A DNA stretch of 64,000 bases from Chryseobacterium taiwanense (GTDB lineage: Bacteria; Bacteroidota; Bacteroidia; Flavobacteriales; Weeksellaceae). This document shows, in pieces, positions 8,688 to 18,505 of this stretch. The position numbers and the translations under genes were made by a program. The notes beneath the pieces are model-generated. The model was not told where the DNA came from and ran no database searches. It worked only from the letters and a program-made list of their open reading frames with translations. The DNA lies in the NCBI RefSeq assembly GCF_000813825.1, contig NZ_JWTA01000005.1, forward strand, positions 372,001 through 436,000, written 5' to 3'. The first letter of the stretch is position 1, and each line of letters starts with the position of its first letter.

Positions 8688-11600
8688 TTATTTCAAAAGT
8701 ACCATTTTTTCTACAGCTGTAGCACTTCCTTTACATTTTTCTTGATTTTGACTTTTTGCAAATATCTTAAAAATATACGTACCTTTTGCTAATGTATCTC
8801 CAAAATCGTCTTTTCCGTCCCATTCTATTGCTTGGCGTGGCGTTCTAAAGCCCTGTAAGAAGGGTTCTGCAACAACTGCTTGGGATAAAGTTCTTACTAA
8901 TTTCCCTGTGATGGTATAAATTTGAACATTTACATCTAAAATATCATCACAATTGTGCTCAAAATGGATGTACGTTTTATTGGTAAAAGGATTTGGCCAG
9001 TTCAATGGTCTGTTGATGATCAGATGTTGATCGGCTTCATCCTTAACCTCAAAATTTAACGTAGCAGTTGTCGAATTATTGTTTATATCCCAAACTTTAA
9101 ATGTTAATTGATGTTGACCTATTGCAAGATTTCTGAAAGGGTAGGTTACATTTCCTTTTTGATAATCTGCCAAGCTAGGACTTAAACATCCGTTTCCTTC
9201 TCCTGAAGAGTAGAAATCGTTCAGTACAATGGTATTAATAATTTGACCGTCTAAATATACGGTAATATCGTGACCAATACCAGAACCTGTAGAATTAATT
9301 CCTGTATCATCGGTAACACAAGCAAGCAACATAGGACTTTGGTTGGTAATACCACCATCTGCAAAGTTGGTATTGTTCATGTATAATTTTACCTTTGGAG
9401 GCTCGCTATCGTTGATTCCGTTAGGGTTAATATCACCTACCTGTACTGCCTGATTGTTGAATACATCTGTTGCTTTGTTGTCTGCATAACCTAATAATCT
9501 TCCTTCTCCGACAGCATAATTGATATCTTTTGGAACGTAGAACTCAACTGTGAATACTCCATTTACGGCGGTTCCTGAAGCCTTTACGATAGCACTTCCT
9601 TCTTCTGTATAGTTGAGTACAGGAGTTAAGCCTCCATCATTATTTAAAGTAGATTTGTTAAGTCTTTTATCAAAGATATTAATAACAACTCTTCCGTTAA
9701 AAGTAGTATTGGGAGTACCATTAGGATTATTGATATGTCCTTTTATCTTTACAAAATCAAGTCCTCTTATTAATCCCGGAACAGGAGTTTCAATGTTGTC
9801 TATTGTTAATAATCTTTGAGGTCTGCTCAATTTCATCGCAGGATCTCCAAGGAAGTTTACTTTTAAGTGGTTAGAATCTCCAGCTTTCAGTTTTTTTGCA
9901 TTTAAATGAGCATTACCAATAGTAATGAAATCATCATTGGTAAGCTTAAACATTTCTTGAGTGTAAAGATTGGTGAATTTTATTCCATAATCTACACCTA
10001 CGGCACGGCTAGAAGTAATCATTGCAGCAGCTCCTCCTTGTTTTAGTTTTATAAATTGTTCCCCTACTGAAGATGTTCCCGGTTCATCCCAAAGAGTAAA
10101 TTCACAAGTGATGGTTGAAACAAATGGAAATCTGCTATAAACATTAGAGAAATTATTTGCGTTTTGTACTTCATCGGAAGTTAATACTCTTTCTTGTGCC
10201 CAACCGTTAATTCCTCCATGCCCGAAATAGAAGAGATACAGGCTATTTCCAATACTATTAGAGATAGCTTGGTTGACTTGTGGATAACGTTGTCCTCCTG
10301 CTGTACTCTGAGCCTGAAATGCATCTAAGTATAATTTTCTTACATTGTATTCTTTAAGATTAGTGCCTGATTCAAATGTTGTCACTAAAGAGTTATTCAT
10401 TACAGTATGGAACGGAACTCCACCGTCCTTGTCATCATCCACAACAAAGTCAAGCTTCATTTTCCATTCTCCAAAAGGAGTTGACTGACCAGATAATGAG
10501 TTGTAGTATGCCAATGTTTTATCCATCATATTGGTAGCTTCTGTTGCATTTGCTGCGGGGATTCTACCTACTGGAAGATCTGGTAAATTATTGTCAATAG
10601 ATGTATTCGTAGATGGTTGTGGACTTGTCATCACAATATAATCATCCGTTATAAATGAGCTTACAAAATCCTGAGAATTTTCACTTTGATAACTTGGAAC
10701 AACATTCGAGTTATTTGAAATTCGGTTTTTATAATCATAAGAAGCATCTCCTAATATGAAAACATATTTTAAACTTCCTAATGGAGTGTTAAGCTTAGTG
10801 ACAAAATCTCTGATTGCTGTAAGATCTCTGCTCCCACTACCAAACTCATTATAGATTTTGCTGATGTCTACTATTTGTACATTGAAACTATTTTTTGTTT
10901 GATGGTAATTCGCTAATCTTTGGGCTTGCCCCATCATTTCTGGGGTAGTCAGAATAAGGTAATCCACATTTTGTAACCCGGATAGATTTTGGTTCCCAAT
11001 TCTCTCAACAAATTGCGGAGAATAAGCAGCGTCAGCTCTGAAAGCTACAAACTCATTGTTGAAGTTAGGGTCTGAAGCAGTATATCCGAAATTAAATGCT
11101 GCATTTCCTGAAGCTTTATTTACTCTTCTGCTGGCATTAGTAATATCGGTAACATCCCAAACTTGCTCTATGTTTGAGGCATTAGCGATACTAAAACCAT
11201 AAGAAGTATTACTCCCACTTACTAATGAAAAGTCTCTAAAACTCATTTGTGAACCGTTGAAACTTAAGTTTTCTTTGTATTGAACTTCAAAATAATCAAA
11301 GTAAAATACTCCGTTAGGGTTTAAGCTAATATTAGGTTTACAAGTAAGGGTAATTTGATTCCCTTGTAAATTATTTAAAGTTCCTTCATATTTTAGTGGA
11401 AGATAATCGTAGGCATAATTAGGGTCGTTTGGAGGGATAGAGCCTGTTGCGGGGTTTTGGTTATTGATGTTAAATTCAATTGAATTTTGCTGAGATTTAA
11501 ATCCAATTACCTGTGCTCTATATCGTATAACATCTCCACCCTGTATAGGTGAGTTTGTAGTGAAGGTAACACTTTTGTCATTTATAAAAGAAGCATCTTC

Positions 11601-12584
11601 AACCCAAGTTCTACCTACTTTTAAAAGGTTTTTTTGATCGTTATTAATAACTTGATAATTATCGTATCTTGTAATCAAAGGAGTAGAAGGAAGGTTGATG
11701 TCAACTGACTGGACTCTTTTTCCTGCCCCTTTATCAAAGTTGATAAAATAATAAGAATAATCTTCGTAAATGTTTTTTAAATTATCACTTACGCTATTTC
11801 TTGTTTCAAGTCTCTTAAAACCATTTCCATTGGATTTATCATAAAGATTGTATCCATTAGGACCTTGTGCATAGAAAATGGCATAATCATTATCATTCCA
11901 CACATTATCATCTTCTCCTACTACTTGTATAGCGTTTTCCTGAAGAGCGCTATATCTTACATCTTGGTTATGTTCAGGAAGCATAATTCCTCCATTTCCA
12001 TAAATTCTGAAGTTCTTAGGATTTATATTAGCCGGATTAATTCCATTATCTTTTAAAAATTGAGTGGTAATTTTAAAAACACCGGATTTATCAACTTTTA
12101 TTTTATAAAAAGTTCCTGTAGAAAGAGGGTTTGCGGTTGTCCCTACTTTGGCAGCGATATTTTTAGAACTTATTGTCGTTTCATTAACATCAAATGAAGA
12201 AAGTCTTAATATTTTTCCTTTTTCTTTTTTAAACAAGGCAACAGAAATACTGGCATATCTTTCTCCTTCAAGATAATAATAACTGATATCTGCAACGTCA
12301 TTATTAGGAAGAAGGTCTCTATTAATCTCGTACAATTCTTTATAAGAAACCGCCTCCCAGTTTAGTTTTGAAACTTTTAAATCTCTTTCCCCTATTTTTT
12401 GTCTAGTTGATATAAAAATATTATTTTGGCTAAATGAAAACCCCTCGTTTTTAAAATTTGGGAGATTCAGTTTTGTTTCACCAAAATCTTGGATTTTTGA
12501 ACCGCTCCACTCAATGGATGTTCTTTGAGCCCAAAAGGATGATACAAAAGCGAATAGGAATAAAATCGATACTTTTTGTTTCAT
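8688..12584 (-). CDS. porU: type IX secretion C-terminal signal peptidase PorU
   Basis: PorU is a cell-surface gingipain-type (C25) cysteine protease that removes the C-terminal signal from secreted cargo. The 1298-residue product has a signal peptide (FLFAFVSSFWAQ), a long N-terminal region, then the C25 domain with the histidine loop YFGHGGINGW (near residue 787) and the cysteine loop STITCEF (near 827). A C-terminal FlgD-like domain follows (NWPNPFTNKTYIHFEH, then EWDGKDDFGDTLAKGTYIFK). Both catalytic loops are intact. Divergent from gldJ; porV follows. Confidence 0.95.
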   Translation of the reverse strand: MKQKVSILFLFAFVSSFWAQRTSIEWSGSKIQDFGETKLNLPNFKNEGFSFSQNNIFISTRQKIGERDLKVSKLNWEAVSYKELYEINRDLLPNNDVADISYYYLEGERYASISVALFKKEKGKILRLSSFDVNETTISSKNIAAKVGTTANPLSTGTFYKIKVDKSGVFKITTQFLKDNGINPANINPKNFRIYGNGGIMLPEHNQDVRYSALQENAIQVVGEDDNVWNDNDYAIFYAQGPNGYNLYDKSNGNGFKRLETRNSVSDNLKNIYEDYSYYFINFDKGAGKRVQSVDINLPSTPLITRYDNYQVINNDQKNLLKVGRTWVEDASFINDKSVTFTTNSPIQGGDVIRYRAQVIGFKSQQNSIEFNINNQNPATGSIPPNDPNYAYDYLPLKYEGTLNNLQGNQITLTCKPNISLNPNGVFYFDYFEVQYKENLSFNGSQMSFRDFSLVSGSNTSYGFSIANASNIEQVWDVTDITNASRRVNKASGNAAFNFGYTASDPNFNNEFVAFRADAAYSPQFVERIGNQNLSGLQNVDYLILTTPEMMGQAQRLANYHQTKNSFNVQIVDISKIYNEFGSGSRDLTAIRDFVTKLNTPLGSLKYVFILGDASYDYKNRISNNSNVVPSYQSENSQDFVSSFITDDYIVMTSPQPSTNTSIDNNLPDLPVGRIPAANATEATNMMDKTLAYYNSLSGQSTPFGEWKMKLDFVVDDDKDGGVPFHTVMNNSLVTTFESGTNLKEYNVRKLYLDAFQAQSTAGGQRYPQVNQAISNSIGNSLYLFYFGHGGINGWAQERVLTSDEVQNANNFSNVYSRFPFVSTITCEFTLWDEPGTSSVGEQFIKLKQGGAAAMITSSRAVGVDYGIKFTNLYTQEMFKLTNDDFITIGNAHLNAKKLKAGDSNHLKVNFLGDPAMKLSRPQRLLTIDNIETPVPGLIRGLDFVKIKGHINNPNGTPNTTFNGRVVINIFDKRLNKSTLNNDGGLTPVLNYTEEGSAIVKASGTAVNGVFTVEFYVPKDINYAVGEGRLLGYADNKATDVFNNQAVQVGDINPNGINDSEPPKVKLYMNNTNFADGGITNQSPMLLACVTDDTGINSTGSGIGHDITVYLDGQIINTIVLNDFYSSGEGNGCLSPSLADYQKGNVTYPFRNLAIGQHQLTFKVWDINNNSTTATLNFEVKDEADQHLIINRPLNWPNPFTNKTYIHFEHNCDDILDVNVQIYTITGKLVRTLSQAVVAEPFLQGFRTPRQAIEWDGKDDFGDTLAKGTYIFKIFAKSQNQEKCKGSATAVEKMVLLK

Positions 12585-12748
12585 ATTTATTATTGAAATT
12601 TCTGAATTACAAAATAAATGAAAATTTTATAATTAAATTGTGATACAATAAAATTAATTTGTTATCGTTTTTCAAAAAAATCAAATCTTTACTTGATTTA
12701 TTGAATAATTTATTTTTTCTTTGTACTTTGAAAATATTTAAATCGACT

Positions 12749-14350
12749 ATGAAAAAACTAAAGTTGTTTTCATTAATAGCATTGAGTTCTACACTTGCAT
12801 TAACCAGTTGTGGAGGTTCGGGTACCAGCAAAGGAGGTGGTACTAAAAAATTTGTCAGCAAGACAGGTTGGAAACCAAACGAAAAACAGGGTTGGTTTTT
12901 TGCAGGAAAGCAACAACAGCAGAAAGGGTGGCCGGGAATGGTATATGTAGAAGGTGGAACTTTTACGATGGGATTAGTGAAAGATGATGTTATGCATGAT
13001 TGGAATAACTCACCTCGCAGAATGCAGGTAAGTTCATTCTTTATCGGCGAAACTGAGATTACTAACTACGAATACCGCGAATACCTTACATGGTTGAAGT
13101 ATGTATTCCCTCCAAGTGATCCAAGTTTTAAAGAAATCTATAATGGTGCTTTGCCAGATACTTTGTTGTGGGACAACAAACTATCTAGAAACGATTTCAA
13201 TGAAACATATTTCCGTTCTCCGGAATATGACTATTACCCAGTAGTAGGAGTTTCTTGGACGCAAGCAAACAGATATTGCGAGTGGTTAACAGACAGAGCA
13301 AACGAAAAAGCATTAATGAATGCTGGTATCATTGCAAAAGATTTATATATCAATGAATCTAACAATCAAGGTGGTACTGCGTTCAATATGGATAAATTCA
13401 AATCGAATGATCCTGAAATGCAAGGATATATTAATCAGCAGAGAAAACAGCAAAAATCTGGTATGAAAACTACCAACCAAAGACTTCTTGCTGCTAATGC
13501 TTCTCCAGGTTCTGCAATGGTTCAGAAATTCAGACTTCCTACTGAAGTAGAATGGGAATATGCAGCTCTTGGTATGGAGAAAAACAGAGAATATAACAAC
13601 TACCAAGGTAAAGCTCCTGGAATCGAAAGATTGAGAGGTACTAAAGGTAGAGAGAAAGGAATGTTACTTGAAAACTTCAAACAAGGTAAAGGTGACTACT
13701 CTGGGCCTGCAGGATGGAAAAACGATGGTTCTGCTTTAACAGCTGACGTAAGAAAATATCCATCTAACGATATCGGTATCTATGGAATGTACGGAAACGT
13801 TTCTGAATGGACTGCTGATGTTTACAGACCTATTATTGACGAAGATTATAGCGATTTCAACTATTACAGAGGAAATATGCCTCAAGCAGTTGTAAGAAAC
13901 GGAGACGGTACTTACAAAATGGTTGACGAAAGCAATATTAAATACGATACATTGGCTGACGGAAGATTAGTTTACAGAAATTTACCTGGTCAATTCGAAA
14001 GAGAAACGATTGCTGACTATAGAAACTACAGAGATGGTGATAAACAATCTTCTTTAGATTATAGAAATGCATCAGATTCAGCTACGGCTTACGATATGTA
14101 CAACTCCCCTAAGACGAGATTTATTGTAGATGCAAAAGGTAAAGTAGTTTTACAAAAAGATACTAAAGACAGAACTTCTGCTATCTCTAACGATGTAAGA
14201 GTTGTAAAAGGTGGTTCTTGGCAAGACACTGCTTATTGGTTAGATCCAGGACAAAGAAGATACAAGAATCAAAATACAGCGTATGGCTGGGTTGGATTCC
14301 GTGTTGCTCAGGATGCTAGAACTAATGATAAGAGTAGAACTAGAAGATAA
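12749..14350 (+). CDS. gldJ: gliding motility lipoprotein GldJ
   Basis: GldJ is an outer-membrane lipoprotein of the gliding/type IX machinery, needed to stabilise other Gld proteins. The 533-residue product has a lipoprotein signal with lipobox LTSC (Cys21 region) and a formylglycine-generating-enzyme-like fold beginning at GMVYVEGGTFTMG and closing at VKGGSWQDTAYWLDPGQRRY. The ATG at 12749 is chosen because the signal peptide begins there; the longer frame from 12659 adds 30 residues that bury it. A promoter-like TACTTTG lies about 20 bases upstream. Motility itself is not proved: many Weeksellaceae keep gldJ for secretion without gliding. Confidence 0.95.
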   Translation: MKKLKLFSLIALSSTLALTSCGGSGTSKGGGTKKFVSKTGWKPNEKQGWFFAGKQQQQKGWPGMVYVEGGTFTMGLVKDDVMHDWNNSPRRMQVSSFFIGETEITNYEYREYLTWLKYVFPPSDPSFKEIYNGALPDTLLWDNKLSRNDFNETYFRSPEYDYYPVVGVSWTQANRYCEWLTDRANEKALMNAGIIAKDLYINESNNQGGTAFNMDKFKSNDPEMQGYINQQRKQQKSGMKTTNQRLLAANASPGSAMVQKFRLPTEVEWEYAALGMEKNREYNNYQGKAPGIERLRGTKGREKGMLLENFKQGKGDYSGPAGWKNDGSALTADVRKYPSNDIGIYGMYGNVSEWTADVYRPIIDEDYSDFNYYRGNMPQAVVRNGDGTYKMVDESNIKYDTLADGRLVYRNLPGQFERETIADYRNYRDGDKQSSLDYRNASDSATAYDMYNSPKTRFIVDAKGKVVLQKDTKDRTSAISNDVRVVKGGSWQDTAYWLDPGQRRYKNQNTAYGWVGFRVAQDARTNDKSRTRR

Positions 14351-14370
14351 TATTTATCAAAATAAATTTG

Positions 14371-14400
14371 AAAAACCTTCCAAAATTTTGGAAGGTTTTT
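14371..14400 (+). terminator. intrinsic terminator of gldJ
   Basis: A 30-base perfect palindrome (arm AAAAACCTTCCAAAA) ending in T residues between gldJ and murF. Confidence 0.85.
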
Positions 14401-14401
14401 T

Positions 14402-14409
14402 TATTTTTG
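14402..14409 (+). promoter_or_regulatory. -7 promoter box, four bases before murF
   Basis: TATTTTTG then AAGT then ATG (14414). It abuts the gldJ terminator, so murF has its own promoter, and the transcript should be leaderless. Confidence 0.6.
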
Positions 14410-14413
14410 AAGT

Positions 14414-15685
14414 ATGAATGTAGAACAGTTTTACCCTTTATTTTTAAAGTCTGAAAAGGCAGTTATTGACAGCCGAAAAATAGGAAAGAATGATATTTTC
14501 TTCGCTTTTTCAGGAGAGAATTTCAATGCAGCAACTTTTGCTGATAAAGCTATTAATGAAGGAGCTTTGGCAGTTATTGTTGAGCAGAAAGATTTTGAAA
14601 ATGAAAATAAAAATATTTTCTATGTTCCATCAACGCTGGAATTTTTACAAAAACTGGCAATTTATCATAGAAATCAATTAACGATTCCTATCATAGGTCT
14701 TACAGGTAGTAATGGAAAAACTACTACGAAAGAAATCATTCACGCGGTTCTTTCAGAGAAATTCAATGTGCAGTATACTTTAGGAAATTTAAATAATCAT
14801 ATTGGAGTTCCTTTAACGATTCTTTCCATCAAACCTGAACATGAAATGGCAGTCATTGAAATGGGAGCAAACCATCAAAAGGAGATTGAATTTCTTTGTT
14901 CTATTTCACAACCCAATTTCGGATATATTACCAATTTTGGAAAAGCACACTTAGAAGGTTTTGGTGGCTTTGAAGGAGTGATCAAAGGGAAGTCCGAATT
15001 GTACGATTATCTTAAAAATAATAAAGAGACTATTGTTGTTAATGAGAATGATCCTATTCAGGTTGAAAAAACTGAAAATTACTCACCTAAAATTACTTTT
15101 GGAAAGGAGAGTTCCGATTATAAGTTTGATTTATTCTCCGAAGAGCATTTCGTAGGATTAATGTATAATAATGAAAGAGCAGTTTCAAAACTTACAGGAG
15201 AATATAATTTTACGAATCTTTGTGCTGCCGCAAGCTTAGGTCTTCATTTCGGAATTTGTTTCATTCAGATTAAAAATGCCATTGAAAACTATACACCAAC
15301 CAATATGCGTTCTCAAATTGTAAAAAAAGAGGGCAGAACTTTAGTGTTAGATACTTACAATGCAAATCCTAGCTCAATGACGGCTTCTCTACATAATTTT
15401 ATAACTTTTGAAGGCTCAAAGACAATTATTATTGGTGATATGTTGGAACTGGGAGAGGAGAGTGAGAAAGAGCACAAAGCTATTCTTCATTTAGCTCAGG
15501 GATTAGGTTTTAATGAAATTATTACGGTAGGGAAGAACTTCAAACAGATCAATACCTTTACAACATCTTTCGAGAATACTTTGGAATTAATTGAGTATTT
15601 AAAATCAAATCAAATTCAGTCAGAAAATATCTTATTGAAGGGCTCGAGAGGAGTAGCACTGGAAAAATCAATTGATTTTATTTAA
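14414..15685 (+). CDS. murF: UDP-N-acetylmuramoyl-tripeptide--D-alanyl-D-alanine ligase MurF
   Basis: MurF adds D-Ala-D-Ala to the UDP-MurNAc tripeptide, the last cytoplasmic step of peptidoglycan precursor synthesis. The 423-residue protein has the N-terminal Mur domain (RKIGKNDIFFAFSG), the ATP loop GLTGSNGKTTTKE (95-107), the central LGNLNNHIGVPLTI stretch and the C-terminal LDTYNANPSSM motif. Length fits Bacteroidota MurF. The terminator behind gldJ and the box at 14402 indicate separate transcription from gldJ. Confidence 0.95.
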   Translation: MNVEQFYPLFLKSEKAVIDSRKIGKNDIFFAFSGENFNAATFADKAINEGALAVIVEQKDFENENKNIFYVPSTLEFLQKLAIYHRNQLTIPIIGLTGSNGKTTTKEIIHAVLSEKFNVQYTLGNLNNHIGVPLTILSIKPEHEMAVIEMGANHQKEIEFLCSISQPNFGYITNFGKAHLEGFGGFEGVIKGKSELYDYLKNNKETIVVNENDPIQVEKTENYSPKITFGKESSDYKFDLFSEEHFVGLMYNNERAVSKLTGEYNFTNLCAAASLGLHFGICFIQIKNAIENYTPTNMRSQIVKKEGRTLVLDTYNANPSSMTASLHNFITFEGSKTIIIGDMLELGEESEKEHKAILHLAQGLGFNEIITVGKNFKQINTFTTSFENTLELIEYLKSNQIQSENILLKGSRGVALEKSIDFI

Positions 15686-15727
15686 TACAAATAATAGTTA
15701 CAATAAAAGGTATAATATGCCTAAAAT

Positions 15728-15768
15728 AAAAGTTCACATAAGCTTCAAAGCTGCTTATGTGAACTTTT
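15728..15768. terminator. bidirectional terminator, murF / NUDIX gene
   Basis: A 16-bp stem (15728-15743 with 15753-15768, arm AAAAGTTCACATAAGC) with a 9-base loop and T tracts, between convergent genes. Confidence 0.85.
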
Positions 15769-15789
15769 TTATATATGATAAAATAAAGT

Positions 15790-16401
15790 TTATGGGTTCT
15801 TGGTTTCCCAGAATTCTTTTATAATCAATTTAATATTTTTAAAAGTACTTGGGAAAACCTCTTCTTCAATCTGAGCAGTATTTTTCCATGCAACTTCGGT
15901 AATTCCTTCCTCAATCTGAGGTTTAGAAGTATCTTCACCACTGAAATTCATTTCAAACCAATGCGTGCACTTTAGGACTTTATCTCCATTCCTTTCAATA
16001 TAAATATGATACGTAGTATTGATGAAACGGACTAATTCCACGTCTTTCAAGCCAGTTTCTTCTTCAATTTCACGCACTGCAGATTCTTCACGGGATTCTC
16101 CTTTTTCCATTTTACCCTTTGGAAGATCCCATTTTCCAAGTCTTTTGATGAACAGTACTTTTCCTTCAGGATTGTTCACAATTCCTCCTGCAGCTTCAAT
16201 AATTCTGAAAAGCTTTTGAAATTCCGACCATATTTCATCAATATTTTCTCCAAAAACATTCAATTCTTTCACAGATGTATTTTCAAGAAGATCTAGGGCA
16301 ATCTCCAATGATGTGAAGTTTTCATATCCAAGCGTTTTTTCCAGGTTTTCAGATTGTTTGGATAGCAATAATTTTTTTTCGTTCACAAAAACTTTATACA
16401 T
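15790..16401 (-). CDS. NUDIX hydrolase
   Basis: A 203-residue protein with an intact Nudix box, G96-x5-E102-x7-R110-E-I-E-E-E-T-G117, inside a C-terminal Nudix domain (about 68-190) preceded by a 65-residue N-terminal extension. Nudix enzymes cleave nucleoside diphosphates linked to another moiety; the substrate cannot be told from sequence. It is divergent from the SRPBCC gene. In several flavobacteria pyrE lies between similar neighbours; no pyrE is present here. Confidence 0.9.
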   Translation of the reverse strand: MYKVFVNEKKLLLSKQSENLEKTLGYENFTSLEIALDLLENTSVKELNVFGENIDEIWSEFQKLFRIIEAAGGIVNNPEGKVLFIKRLGKWDLPKGKMEKGESREESAVREIEEETGLKDVELVRFINTTYHIYIERNGDKVLKCTHWFEMNFSGEDTSKPQIEEGITEVAWKNTAQIEEEVFPSTFKNIKLIIKEFWETKNP

Positions 16402-16404
16402 TTG
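16397..16404 (+). promoter_or_regulatory. -7 promoter box of the SRPBCC gene
   Basis: TACATTTG matches TAnnTTTG, 33 bases before the ATG at 16438. It overlaps the first codon of the divergent NUDIX gene. Confidence 0.5.
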
Positions 16405-16425
16405 TAAGAATTAAGAATTTAAATA

Positions 16426-16433
16426 CAAAAATA
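16426..16433 (-). promoter_or_regulatory. -7 promoter box of the NUDIX gene
   Basis: Minus-strand TATTTTTG, 24 bases before the NUDIX ATG. Together with the box at 16397 it makes two facing promoters whose transcripts would overlap at their 5' ends. Confidence 0.5.
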
Positions 16434-16437
16434 AAAA

Positions 16438-16827
16438 ATGAATTTAGAAGGACGAAAGATTATTGTCAATAAATCATCTAAAGAGTTGGTAGAACTCCTA
16501 AAATCTCCGGAAAATTATAAAGATTTTATGCCGGATGGTCTTCAAAAGTTTGAAACAAGAGAAGACGGATTTAAATTCGGGTTACAAGGGATGCCGGAAA
16601 TTGCTTTAAAAATTGATGAAGTTACGGATCAGAAAGCAGTTTTAAAATCTGCAAGTTCTAGTTTAGATTTCGCATTAACGGCAACTATAAATCCTATCAA
16701 CGAAAATCAAACGGAAGTACAGATGTTGTTTGAAGGTAAGTTCAATCCATTTATCAAAATGATGGTGGAAAAACCTCTTCAGAACTTTATCAATACTTTG
16801 ACAGATAAAATCGAAGCTTATAAGTAA
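16438..16827 (+). CDS. SRPBCC-family protein
   Basis: A 129-residue single-domain protein with the START/SRPBCC pattern: an N-terminal strand (GRKIIVNKSSKELVELLKSPENY), central antiparallel strands and a long C-terminal helix (PLQNFINTLTDKIEAY). These proteins form a hydrophobic-ligand cavity; many are uncharacterised polyketide cyclase/dehydrase-like proteins. No catalytic residue can be assigned. It is divergent from the NUDIX gene and followed by a terminator shared with the convergent anmK. Confidence 0.8.
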   Translation: MNLEGRKIIVNKSSKELVELLKSPENYKDFMPDGLQKFETREDGFKFGLQGMPEIALKIDEVTDQKAVLKSASSSLDFALTATINPINENQTEVQMLFEGKFNPFIKMMVEKPLQNFINTLTDKIEAYK

Positions 16828-16833
16828 AAATAG

Positions 16834-16857
16834 AAAACCTTCAGAAATGAAGGTTTT
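16834..16857. terminator. bidirectional terminator, SRPBCC gene / anmK
   Basis: A 10-bp stem (16834-16843 with 16848-16857, arm AAAACCTTCA) with a GAAA loop and a T tail. Confidence 0.8.
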
Positions 16858-16858
16858 T

Positions 16859-17902
16859 TTATGCGAAAATTCCTGAGCTGTGATCATGAGAACTGCCTGT
16901 TGCAGATGAAAGTACATTAATCTCATTATTAAGCTTTAAAACTCCCATGAAAGCAAAAATCAATGCTTCTTTATATTCTATAAGCTCCTTTTTCGGAATA
17001 ATAATTTCAGTATTTGTTTTACTGCTGATTTTTTCAATCAGATATTGGTTGAAAGTTCCACCTCCGGTACACAAAACATTATTTAAATGGTTTTCGTTAA
17101 AAACATTAGAAATCTGTTGCGCTACATGTTCTGTAAAAGTAGCTAAGACATCAAGAGCTTCAATATTTTCGAACAGCGGAAAAATATTTTCATTACACCA
17201 TTCAATTCCCAAAGATTTTGGATAGGATCTCTGATAAAATTCTAATGAATTAAGTTGAAATAATAGTTCAGAATTGATTTTTCCCGATCTTGCCAAATCT
17301 CCGTTTTCATCGAAGTTTTTATTGAATTGCTGAACTAATTTATTCAAAATAATATTTACCGGAGCAATATCAAAAGCAATTCTTCTATTGTTTATTTTTA
17401 GAGAAATATTGGAGAACCCACCAAGATTCAGACAGGCATCATATTGTGAAAACAGTAATTCATCTCCGATCGGAACAAGTGGGGCCCCATTTCCTCCCAT
17501 CAAAACATCTTGACTTCTGAAATCATAAATTACAGGTAATTCGGTCTCTAATTTAAGGGCTCTTCCATCACCAATTTGTAGAGTGAATTTTTTTTGTGGT
17601 TGGTGAAAAACCGTGTGACCGTGTGAAGCAATTAAATCGATATTTTCAATCTGGTGTTTTTCAATGAAATTTTTCACTGTTTTACCCAGATAAAAACCAT
17701 ATTCTGAATTCAGTTCCAATAATTGCTCAGATGAAAGATAAATCGAATTTTTAAGTTGATCTTCCAGTGTTTTGGAGTAAGGAATTGTTTCTGCTTTTCT
17801 GATTTCAAAATTCCATGAATTTTGCTTTTCAAATTTTGCAAAACAAATATCCAATCCGTCCAGACTTGTTCCGGACATTAATCCAATAGCTTGAAAGATC
17901 AT
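16859..17902 (-). CDS. anmK: anhydro-N-acetylmuramic acid kinase AnmK
   Basis: AnmK hydrolyses and phosphorylates 1,6-anhydro-MurNAc to MurNAc-6-phosphate during cell-wall recycling. The 347-residue protein has the family opening LMSGTSLDGLD (8-18), the IASHGHTVFHQP segment, LNLGGFSNIS, and the CTGGG loop before the C terminus. Length is typical. It is the last gene of a minus-strand unit: an outer-membrane protein, lptC (3-base gap), then anmK (9-base gap), linking wall recycling with envelope biogenesis. Confidence 0.95.
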   Translation of the reverse strand: MIFQAIGLMSGTSLDGLDICFAKFEKQNSWNFEIRKAETIPYSKTLEDQLKNSIYLSSEQLLELNSEYGFYLGKTVKNFIEKHQIENIDLIASHGHTVFHQPQKKFTLQIGDGRALKLETELPVIYDFRSQDVLMGGNGAPLVPIGDELLFSQYDACLNLGGFSNISLKINNRRIAFDIAPVNIILNKLVQQFNKNFDENGDLARSGKINSELLFQLNSLEFYQRSYPKSLGIEWCNENIFPLFENIEALDVLATFTEHVAQQISNVFNENHLNNVLCTGGGTFNQYLIEKISSKTNTEIIIPKKELIEYKEALIFAFMGVLKLNNEINVLSSATGSSHDHSSGIFA

Positions 17903-17911
17903 AATAGTAAA

Positions 17912-18502
17912 TTACTTTTGATTTTCGGATAGTTTTTTAGAATTGATATCTCCAGAGCTGTTAAAGAAAGTATATTCTGAAAAATCATCTTTGGCGGTCA
18001 TTCCGTTTGCTCCAATTAAGGTAGATCCATCTTCCATCGTTACAAATACAGTATCGCGGGTATAGATTCTGTTTTTTTTCTGATCCCAATAGATACTTTG
18101 CATAGCAAATCGCTGTCCTTCATTAGTTGTAATTCTGACATTACCTTTTGCTTCATAGAATTTTTTATATTCAAAAATACGGGCATATTTTGCCGTTATC
18201 TTACCTGGTGTTTTGGGCTTCTTTTTGTCGAAGAATTCTATATTGATTCCCCTTTTAGCCACAATATAAGGACTATCTATCAGTTCATATTTCTCAATGA
18301 TAGGAGCCTTTGCTTTTAGAGTAACAAAGCCGGAATCTCTTTGAATGATATTGGCATTATTGATGATTTGTGAAGGAAAGTTTTTGTTTTTATTATCATT
18401 TCCTTTTGTAAGATCTTCTTCACAAGAAGTTATAATAAAAAATATAGCACAACTAAGAAGATATGCTATATTTTTAAATTTTATTTTTGAAATCAAACTC
18501 AT
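17912..18502 (-). CDS. lptC: LPS export periplasmic protein LptC
   Basis: LptC is the bitopic or lipid-anchored bridge that takes lipopolysaccharide from LptBFG to LptA. The 196-residue product begins with a hydrophobic segment ending IITSCEED, a lipobox-like cysteine as seen in Bacteroidota LptC. The LptC beta-jellyroll follows: DSGFVTLKAKAPIIEKYE, GKITAKYARIFEYKKFYEAKGNV and WDQKKNRIYTRDTVFVTMEDG. It sits between an outer-membrane protein gene and anmK with minimal spacing, consistent with one operon. Confidence 0.9.
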   Translation of the reverse strand: MSLISKIKFKNIAYLLSCAIFFIITSCEEDLTKGNDNKNKNFPSQIINNANIIQRDSGFVTLKAKAPIIEKYELIDSPYIVAKRGINIEFFDKKKPKTPGKITAKYARIFEYKKFYEAKGNVRITTNEGQRFAMQSIYWDQKKNRIYTRDTVFVTMEDGSTLIGANGMTAKDDFSEYTFFNSSGDINSKKLSENQK

Positions 18503-18505
18503 TTT

